Shown: piece after piece, positions 18,628 to 24,685 of the stretch
How the letters are laid out: each line of letters opens with the position of its first letter
How positions within the stretch are numbered: the stretch's first letter is position 1
NCBI RefSeq assembly: GCF_009193185.1
Contig: NZ_VUKF01000025.1
Location: 1-64,000 of the forward strand
Direction of reading: 5' to 3'
DNA length: 64,000 nucleotides
Source of the DNA: Georgenia thermotolerans
Lineage (GTDB): Bacteria; Actinomycetota; Actinomycetes; Actinomycetales; Actinomycetaceae
The notes under the pieces: generated by a model
What the model saw: only the letters and a program-made list of their open reading frames with translations
The model's database searches: none
What the model was told of the DNA's origin: nothing
Program-made: the position numbers and the translations under genes

Positions 18628-19012
18628 GTGGACTTCGTCCAACAGCAGTTCATCGACCCGATCAGCAACTTCCCGTGGAGCTTCCTGCTGATCTGGTTGC
18701 TCCTGGGCGCGGGGTTCTACTTGACTTTCCGGACCAAGTTCGTGCAGTCCGGATGTTTGGTCGACTGGTGCGGCAGCTGCGTGGGTCCCGGGAAGGCGGC
18801 GGCGAGGGCGTCTCCTCCTTTCAGGCGTTCTGCGTAGGGCCGGGCCTCGCGGGTGGGAACGGGAAACATCGCCGGCGTCGCGATCGCGCTGACCCTGAGT
18901 GGCCCAGGCGCCGTGTTCTGAATGTGGTGTGTGGCCTGGGCGCACGCACCGCTGCCACGGGGCGTGGGCAGCAGCACACACTGGTGGCACAAGTCGATGA
19001 GTTACGGCCGGC
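18628..19012 (+). pseudogene. Alanine/glycine:cation (AGCS) symporter remnant
   Basis: The start is intact: ATG 18628 with GGAGG upstream gives MDFVQQQFIDPISNFPWSFL and then LLGAGFYLTFRTKFVQ, the AGCS N-terminus. After a frame change comes VRQLRGSREGGGEGVSSFQA, then in another frame SRVGTGNIAGVAIALTLSGP followed by GAVF, and a TGA where the family has Trp. Weak family-like sequence (TLVAQVDELR) persists to about 19012, after which PAP2 begins. Family proteins are 450-500 aa, so at least 70 percent is missing as well. AGCS carriers such as Bacillus GlnT are encoded beside glutaminase genes, which suggests this was the glutamine importer partner of the divergent glsA. Confidence 0.8.
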
Positions 19013-19047
19013 CCTGTCGAGACGGTGCCCGCCGTACCATCGCAACC

Positions 19048-19710
19048 ATGTCCCGGCGGGTCGACGAGCACCGGACGGCCACGGCTGTCGCGCCGGGATC
19101 GCACGCGGGGCGGGGAGGGCGGCGCCCGATGCCGCACGCGCTGCGCGAGCTTGGGGCGCTCGACCGCGCGGTGTATCACGCCGTGGCGGTGACGCCCACG
19201 CCTCACCTGGACGACGTCTTCCGCCTGCTCTCGACGGCCGCGAACCACTCGCGGCTGTGGCTCGGTATGGCGGGGGCGATCGCCATGCTGGGGGGCAGAC
19301 GCGGTCGGTTGGCCGCGTTGGAGGGCGTGCTGTCCATCGCCGCCACCTCCGCGGCCGTCAACCTCGGCATCAAGCCGGTCGTCCGTCGGCGGCGTCCAGA
19401 GCGCTCGGCGTCTGCGCGGCGCCCGGCGCGGATGGTGCCCACGCCGACGTCCACCTCGTTTCCGTCCGGCCACTCCGCGTCGGCCTTCGCCTTCGCGTAT
19501 GCGGTGAGCCGCCGCTACTCGATGCTTGCGCTGCCGGTCGGCTTGTTGGCGGCCGCGGTTGCGTATTCCCGGGTCCACACCGGCGTGCACTACCCGAGCG
19601 ACGTCGTGCTGGGCTCGCTCATCGGGGCCGGGACGGCCGCCGTCGTGACGGCCGCGCTCCAGGACCGGCTGTCGCCACGAGAGCAGCCGGTGCGCGGCCA
19701 CCTACCCTGA
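19048..19710 (+). CDS. PAP2-family lipid phosphatase
   Basis: 220-aa integral membrane phosphatase. All three catalytic motifs of the PAP2/acid phosphatase superfamily are present: KPVVRRRRPER, TSFPSGHSASAFAFAYAVSR and YSRVHTGVHYPSDVV, with several hydrophobic helices between them. It should dephosphorylate lipid phosphates such as phosphatidic acid or prenyl diphosphates at the membrane surface. Start chosen at ATG 19048; ATG 19129 (MPHALREL) with GGAGG upstream is a serious alternative and is closer to the conserved region. It converges with, and overlaps by 9 nt, the lipid-kinase gene, a plausible kinase/phosphatase pair. Confidence 0.88.
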   Translation: MSRRVDEHRTATAVAPGSHAGRGGRRPMPHALRELGALDRAVYHAVAVTPTPHLDDVFRLLSTAANHSRLWLGMAGAIAMLGGRRGRLAALEGVLSIAATSAAVNLGIKPVVRRRRPERSASARRPARMVPTPTSTSFPSGHSASAFAFAYAVSRRYSMLALPVGLLAAAVAYSRVHTGVHYPSDVVLGSLIGAGTAAVVTAALQDRLSPREQPVRGHLP

Positions 19711-20676
19711 CCCACGGCGGACGGTGGGCAGCCTCCGCCCCGGCGTCGCCATCCGCCGGCGTGCCGCGGGCGAGGCACCCGGATGGCGCGGCGAGATGCG
19801 CACCCGGAGCGCCCGTGGGCGCATGGCGAACCGGAGCGGTGAGCTCAGCGCCACCGCCTCCCCGTCGACACCCGCGTCCACCGTGGTGCCGGCGAGGATC
19901 TCGAACTCCGGGGCGGTCCAGGCGCGGCCCCGACCGGGGCCACGGTCTGGCGCATCGAGGATGAGGATGCCCAGCAGACCACTGTCGAGCGACGCGCGCC
20001 CCCCGGGGACGGGCGGGTCGAGCGCGTAGGGGTTGTTCGACACGAGCACGACGGCGAGCTGTGCGTGCTCGCGTCCGGCATCGTCGGTCAGACGCAGCGT
20101 GGATGCCCCTCCCATGGGAGACAGCACCGCCTGGGCGACCTGCGCCAGGGTGCGCACCTTGGCGTCGCGATAGGTCGACTGGCTGACCGCCTCGCCGTAG
20201 ATGCCCAGGGAGACGTTGTTCAGGAAGGTGCGGCCGTTGACCTCGGCCAGGTCGATCCGGCGCTCGACGCCGTTGAACGCGTCCAAGGCGCCGTCCAGGT
20301 CGCGCCGATCCACACCCAGGTCGGCCGCGAAATGATTGCGTGTGCCGGCGGGGATACAGATGAAGGGGAGGCCGTGCTTCGCGGCGGCCGTGGCCACCAC
20401 GGCGAGAGATCCGTCCCCACCCGCCATCCCGAGCGCGTCCGCGCCCGCTGTCACGGCATCGTGCACGTGTTGTGACAGGTCGTGGCCCGCCTCGAGGACG
20501 ACGACGTCGATCCCACGGTCACGGGCCTTCTGGGCGAGCCCCGCCCGCGTGGCCGCACCGTTGCCCGATCGTGGGTTGATGAACAGCGCCGGCCGCTCGG
20601 GCGGATCGGCAGGACTCCATCCGTACCGGCTCACTCCATGTGCGGACTTCGTACGGCCAACCGGCGACTCAGTCAT
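19702..20676 (-). CDS. Diacylglycerol/sphingosine-kinase-like lipid kinase
   Basis: 324 aa of the DAGK catalytic family. The nucleotide-binding landmarks are ALFINPRSGNGAA near the N-terminus and LGMAGGDGSLAVVATAAAKH; IPAGTRNHFAADLGVD is the family GTxNDFA-type motif with His for Asp. The C-terminal half has VDAGVDGEAVAL, the DGE segment of these kinases. It would phosphorylate a membrane lipid using ATP. ATG 20676 (MTESPVG) chosen; TTG 20688 is possible. It lies just outside the left end of the integrated element, and its 3' end overlaps the PAP2 gene tail to tail. Confidence 0.88.
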   Translation of the reverse strand: MTESPVGRTKSAHGVSRYGWSPADPPERPALFINPRSGNGAATRAGLAQKARDRGIDVVVLEAGHDLSQHVHDAVTAGADALGMAGGDGSLAVVATAAAKHGLPFICIPAGTRNHFAADLGVDRRDLDGALDAFNGVERRIDLAEVNGRTFLNNVSLGIYGEAVSQSTYRDAKVRTLAQVAQAVLSPMGGASTLRLTDDAGREHAQLAVVLVSNNPYALDPPVPGGRASLDSGLLGILILDAPDRGPGRGRAWTAPEFEILAGTTVDAGVDGEAVALSSPLRFAMRPRALRVRISPRHPGASPAARRRMATPGRRLPTVRRGSG

Positions 20677-20946
20677 GGGGGCGTCCAAGTCAGGTCGTCA
20701 CGGGGTTTGCTGACCCGGAAAGCCCAGCGTACCTCGCCGGTACTCACCCACGCCGTCCTCGACCTAGCCCGTCGGTACATGGCTAGACGAGCGAAGCTCC
20801 GCACAGCCGCCTCACCGTTCCCGCCGCCCGAGACCGCATCCGACACCTGGGGCAGCGCGTCGTGTCGGGGAGTCCCTACCGGCTGTTGCGCCCGACGGGA
20901 TTCCTGTCGGACTGCCAGTCCCGTTACCCCGTCTGCGGAAATGAGG

Positions 20947-20969
20947 CGATTCAGACGTTGAAGCGGAAC
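20947..20969. repeat. attL: displaced copy of the ychF 3' end
   Basis: 23 nt identical to 33566-33588 except for G versus C at the eighth position. Read on the minus strand it encodes SFRFNV and a TGA stop, matching the FRFNV end of YchF, but nothing upstream belongs to that gene. This marks the left crossover site. Confidence 0.85.
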
Positions 20970-21094
20970 GATTCCGCCGGTTTCTGACTGATTGCGGTCC
21001 TCGTCGGTAGACGACGGAAACATGCCCTGACCTGGGCGAACGTCACTATCAGACCGTTGGGTCTGGTTGGTTGTCATCGGGCTCCGCGGATCTT

Positions 21095-21116
21095 CTTGCG
21101 GACTGTTTGCGGACTG
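21095..21116. repeat. Left arm-type repeat pair (two TGCGGACT)
   Basis: Two TGCGGACT units 13 nt apart (start to start). The block matches 33507-33528 at 18 of 22 positions, with the same unit spacing. It lies 125 nt inside attL. Paired repeats near both ends of a tyrosine-recombinase element are expected for integrase arm-binding sites. Confidence 0.6.
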
Positions 21117-21337
21117 CTAGGCGCCCGGCACACGTGCGGGACGAGGCCGGCTGGCGCGCCGAGCTCGAAGCGCTGGCTCGCTCGGCGTGGCATCGATGCT
21201 TAGGGGACACCTTGCGGACGCCTGGCCGTCCGCGGGATCACGTGGTGCCCACCTGTCCCATATGACACGCCCGCAAAACTGTCCGGTGAAAGGCTCCCTA
21301 TTCGGTACGCTTGGTTCATAAAGATCGGATACGCGGG

Positions 21338-22516
21338 ATGACCATTGACGTTCTCCTGGAGGGCGATTCCGTCCCCATCGACGAAGCGGTGTTCAGGACG
21401 CTGCTCGATAACTCGGTCGCAGGGACGTACGTCGACTACGAGAAGGCGCTCGCTGCGGGCTCGATTCCCTTTCCCGCCCTGGTCCGGCTAGCGCGCAAGG
21501 GCGACATCCCGTACCCGTTGTTCTTCGCGCCGCTCCGGCTCGTCGAGGCCCAGGTGGCGGCCAAGACCCGGAAACTGCTGGCGGGGGTCAGCAGGGACAC
21601 GTTCCAGATCGGCACCCGCGAGAAGGTGGAGCTCCGGGACGTGGAGCTAATCGTCAAGGACCTGATCCGCAAGCAGGAGCTGCTCAAGCGGCACGACGGC
21701 TCGCTCGCGAGGAACAAGATCGTCGGTGTGCTGCGCAAGCCCGGCGCGTCGCCCGAGGCGGATGCGGCCCGGCTCATGTCCGCTATCGGACTGACCCACG
21801 CGGATCTGCGCTCGTGCCGGAAGAAGGAGGTGGCGCTGGAGCTGATGATCGAGCGGTTGGAGGCCAACCAGGTCCTAGTGGCCCGGAGCGTGCAGCACTA
21901 CATGCCGCAGCGCCTGACCCATGTGAGCTTCAGCGGGATGACCGTCCGGGACTCAAAGGTGCCCTTCGTGTTCCTGGCGGGCGGCGACCACGGCGACCAC
22001 CAGGAACCGGTTGGGCGCACGCTTTTTACCCTGGCCCTGATGTCCGTGCTCGTGGCGCGCAGGATCTTCAAACCCGTCACCTGGGACGGCCAGAGCACAG
22101 GAACCGATTTCGGACGCGAATACGACGTTGCGGGGGCGATGCTCATGCCCACGGAGCGGATGCGGGCACTGGGCCCTGCGTCGCTCGACGACATGAAGAG
22201 CGCGGCCGACGAGTTCAAGGTCACCCCGAGCGCTGTGACCGTCCGGGCGATGCGGCTGGGGCAGATCAGCGGGGAGACAGCGCGCGCCCACCTGGACCAG
22301 CTCCGCGAGGAGTTCTGCGGACGCCCCGAGAGGAAGGGCATGACCCCGATCAGGCCGGAGAACGCCGTGCGCAAGTACGCCGGCCGGGAGCTGTCCCGCA
22401 GGATGCTCGACGTCATGGACTCCGGCGGCATGACCCCGAAAGAGTTCTGCCGCGCGGTGTGCCTGAACAAGCTCGGACAGGACCAGATAAGCGACCTGAG
22501 GAGGGCGGTGGGTTGA
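21338..22516 (+). CDS. ImmA/IrrE-like protein with lost metalloprotease motif
   Basis: 392 aa. The segment GRTLFTLALMSVLVA (about 227-241), DFGREYDVAGAMLMPTERMR (about 258-277) and SAADEFKVTPSAVTVRAMRL (288-307) parallels ImmA/IrrE proteins, where the order is FTLAHELGH, E-x-x-A-N-x-F-A-x-x-L-L-M-P and a FxVSxxAVxxRLxxLG helix. The HExxH zinc site is replaced by ALMSVL, so the protease is presumably inactive. The first 200 residues are of unknown family. ATG 21338 chosen over TTG 21311. The stop overlaps the PIN gene start by 4 nt (TTGA), so the two are co-translated. Probable toxin-antitoxin or regulatory pair. Confidence 0.75.
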   Translation: MTIDVLLEGDSVPIDEAVFRTLLDNSVAGTYVDYEKALAAGSIPFPALVRLARKGDIPYPLFFAPLRLVEAQVAAKTRKLLAGVSRDTFQIGTREKVELRDVELIVKDLIRKQELLKRHDGSLARNKIVGVLRKPGASPEADAARLMSAIGLTHADLRSCRKKEVALELMIERLEANQVLVARSVQHYMPQRLTHVSFSGMTVRDSKVPFVFLAGGDHGDHQEPVGRTLFTLALMSVLVARRIFKPVTWDGQSTGTDFGREYDVAGAMLMPTERMRALGPASLDDMKSAADEFKVTPSAVTVRAMRLGQISGETARAHLDQLREEFCGRPERKGMTPIRPENAVRKYAGRELSRRMLDVMDSGGMTPKEFCRAVCLNKLGQDQISDLRRAVG

Positions 22517-22977
22517 CCGACTTCGGGACCGTGTACGTCGTCGACACCAACACTCTCAGCCAGCTGGGACGGCGGCGGCGCGCCGGCACGTTCTTTCTGG
22601 AGAAGGCGAGAATCCCGAGCGAGGTCCTGCACGAGGCCGACCAGTTCCACGATCTCCAAGCGCTGCAAGGGCTCGAACACCCGACCACGCCCTCGGTGCT
22701 GCAATGGCTGACCCGGGTCATGGCGACGGTGCCGATGGACGACACGAGGCTCGTCGACCTGTACGCCAACCGCGGCGGCGCGGACCCCCTGGTCGTCGCG
22801 TGTGCACTGGACGGCCGGGACCGCGAGAGGCAGTACCTCAACCCCCAGGAATGGGCCGTGGTGACCGCCGACAACGCGGTACGCGCCAAGGCTGAAGAGT
22901 TCGGGCTTCGGGTTCTCAGCAACACCGAGTTCGCGGCCCTGATCGACACGGCGGAGGACTCCGGCACGCCGGAATGA
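22513..22977 (+). CDS. PIN-fold ribonuclease-like protein (DUF4411-type)
   Basis: 154 aa. It begins TDFGTVYVVDTNTLSQLG, with Asp11 of the PIN motif, followed by Glu37 (IPSEVLHEAD), Asp91 (GGADPLVVACA) and Asp120 (VVTADNAVRAKA), the four acidic positions of a PIN nuclease site. Members of this group are often encoded with ImmA/IrrE-type partners, as here. The start is a TTG (22513) embedded in the TTGA overlap with the upstream stop and preceded by GAGGAGGG. The likely activity is cleavage of RNA, controlled by the upstream protein; the target is unknown. Confidence 0.78.
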   Translation: MTDFGTVYVVDTNTLSQLGRRRRAGTFFLEKARIPSEVLHEADQFHDLQALQGLEHPTTPSVLQWLTRVMATVPMDDTRLVDLYANRGGADPLVVACALDGRDRERQYLNPQEWAVVTADNAVRAKAEEFGLRVLSNTEFAALIDTAEDSGTPE

Positions 22978-23220
22978 CTCCCGACTGCCGGCACCTGCCT
23001 GTGAGCGCTCCCTGGGAGCGGCGCGGCACGGCCGGCACAGCAAAAGAGAAGTCCTGGTCAGGAGTGGGAAACCCCGGCGACTACGAGCGGCCCCAATCGG
23101 GCTATTCGCAGTTGAGGGTGTAGCGGGGTGGGCGCGTCGTTGGGTGGATGGGGAGGCAGGCATTCCGAAGGTGGAGGTTCCTACGCCGCCCACCGACAAG
23201 CCGTGCGAATTGAACCGCGG

Positions 23221-24312
23221 TCAGTTCGATGCGAGGCGCGCGAGGGCGCGCACCCCTGCCGTGAATTGATCAAACTTTAGGCTGACGTGGCCGTTCTGGA
23301 GCCCTTGGCCCCGAATCCCCAACTCTTCGAGCTTGAGCTCCATGAGCGTGGAAGGGACTAAGCGCGGCGCAGTGCGGTTGATCCACGGCCAGCGGGCCAG
23401 TGCGTCCGGCGTGTATCCGGCCGCCCACTCGGCGTAGTCCTGCGGCTGGAATTCTGGATCGGAGATCACTTCCACGACTGCGTAACAGTCGTAGGTGGCC
23501 TTCGCGCAGATGATGACGAGGTCGCCGGGACGAAAACCTGGCTTGCCCTTCTTCGGGCTGGCGATCCACGACTCCTGTCGCCAGCCGTCGAGCCCGGGCT
23601 CGCCGTACTCGAGCTTGAGCCACAGGGACCGCTGGGGGTCGCGCGCGTCGGCAAGGAGCTCTTCAGCCAGTTTCAGCGCCGAGGCGGCATCGAGTTCGTG
23701 CTCCTGCCCTCGCACGGAGGTCCTGGTCAGGCGGCGCGACTCCTCCAACAGCTCATCGAGGTCACGATGCCCGATAACCCGAGCGGGCCAAGCGAGGATC
23801 ACCGCTCGTGCTTGTTCGGCCTGGGCTGGATCGAGCTCGACCCCCAGTTCGCGGTTCGCCCCGGCAGAGCTGCCCAGACCGGCCCCGGTGAGATTGGCGG
23901 ATCCGAGCATGCCTCTGCTGCCGAGCACGAAGCACTTGGCGTGCAGCCGTTCGACGTGACGTACTTCGAAACCGGAATCGAGCATGCGGCGCAGCCCCTG
24001 CACTGATAGGTACCCGTTGGCGACGGCGCTCGGGTCCAGACTCGTCGCAAGAAGCCATGACACGGAGGTGGCGTGAGCAGTCTGTGCAAGGCGGTTGCAG
24101 ACCTCGAAGGTTAGGTACGGACTGGTCAGGACCACATCACCGTCGAGATCAGCCAGTGAATCCTTCAGCCAGTCCCACGCCGACTCGAGCAATTGCTTCT
24201 GCAACCCCATGGATAAACGGTAATGCGGCACTTCGCGATTGAGGGTATAGCCGGGGGTTGGCGCGTCGATCGCCTGAAGGGTGCCTGACAGTACTTTCGC
24301 TCGCCTTGACAT
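23221..24312 (-). CDS. PLD-like protein with C-terminal EVE/PUA-like domain
   Basis: 363 aa. Residues about 40-165 are a phospholipase-D-like nuclease fold: VVLTSPYLTFEVCNRLA, then ERLHAKCFVLGSRGMLGSAN gives the HxK pair (His124, Lys126) and the GSAN(LT) strand. The Asp of the HKD motif is replaced by Gly131 and only one motif is present, so it would need to dimerise and may be weak or inactive. Residues about 235-340 (KPGFRPGDLVIICAKATYDC, then YAVVEVISD) look like an EVE/PUA-type fold that reads modified bases. Such fusions occur in DNA-modification-sensing defence. Start ATG 24312; GTG 24318 possible. It faces away from the relaxase. Confidence 0.72.
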   Translation of the reverse strand: MSRRAKVLSGTLQAIDAPTPGYTLNREVPHYRLSMGLQKQLLESAWDWLKDSLADLDGDVVLTSPYLTFEVCNRLAQTAHATSVSWLLATSLDPSAVANGYLSVQGLRRMLDSGFEVRHVERLHAKCFVLGSRGMLGSANLTGAGLGSSAGANRELGVELDPAQAEQARAVILAWPARVIGHRDLDELLEESRRLTRTSVRGQEHELDAASALKLAEELLADARDPQRSLWLKLEYGEPGLDGWRQESWIASPKKGKPGFRPGDLVIICAKATYDCYAVVEVISDPEFQPQDYAEWAAGYTPDALARWPWINRTAPRLVPSTLMELKLEELGIRGQGLQNGHVSLKFDQFTAGVRALARLASN

Positions 24313-24519
24313 AGCCACTTCGCTTAGTTCCCGCCTTCCGGGAGCCGGGCCGGACGAGGGTCAGCCCGCCGATCACCTCCCTCGGCCCGGCGTGCCGATC
24401 ACCCAGGCCGAGCCCGCCCACCTCGGCCGCACCTCAACGGCGCGCCGAGCAATAACGACGTGGCCACCCCCGGAGAGCCCCCCTTCCCCACTCCGTTGCG
24501 CACCCGTCGCTGGAAATCG

Positions 24520-24548
24520 TTGACATTCCACTGCCGCCAGAATCTGCT
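24520..24548 (+). promoter_or_regulatory. Candidate promoter for the relaxase transcript
   Basis: A consensus -35 hexamer TTGACA at 24520-24525, followed 17 nt later by TCTGCT, which matches only half of the -10 consensus. Location between the divergent PLD and relaxase genes supports a promoter, but the -10 is poor. Confidence 0.3.
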
Positions 24549-24620
24549 CCCACCTATTACCTCCCGGCCCCTCTCACGCCCTCCCTATCAAGCGGCACGC
24601 ATGCTACGAAGGACGTGGAT

Positions 24621-24657
24621 GGGCCGCCCGGGATCGGGCGGCCCACGCGGCATTTTT
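24621..24657 (+). terminator. Intrinsic-terminator-like hairpin ahead of the relaxase gene
   Basis: Perfect 10-bp stem GGGCCGCCCG (24621-24630) with 24635-24644, GGAT loop, then ACGCGGCATTTTT. It points toward the relaxase but no plus-strand gene precedes it, so it may attenuate relaxase transcription. Confidence 0.5.
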
Positions 24658-24685
24658 AGGGGTCCGTTGGTTATCGACGGACGTC

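Larger units (their letters stand above)
20677..21337. other. Gene-free left border of the integrated element
   Basis: No gene is recognisable. The first 270 nt are chromosome upstream of the lipid kinase gene; from 20947 the element begins with the displaced ychF 3' end (attL), followed by arm-type repeats at 21095-21116 and the leader of the gene at 21338. A further TGCGGAC occurs near 21212. Confidence 0.6.
24313..24685. other. Relaxase leader region with hairpins
   Basis: 373 nt without a gene between divergent transcription units. It contains a TTGACA hexamer (24520-24525), a perfect hairpin with T-run (24621-24657), and an inverted repeat GTCCGT/ACGGAC (24662-24667, 24677-24682) directly before the relaxase start. 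An oriT would be expected near here, but no nic site can be assigned by eye. Confidence 0.4.

Noticed and set aside
20947-20969. tRNA gene as the attachment site
   Set aside because: No cloverleaf can be folded here; the repeat matches the ychF 3' end instead.
21338-22516. Active ImmA/IrrE metalloprotease
   Set aside because: The HExxH motif is absent at the expected place.
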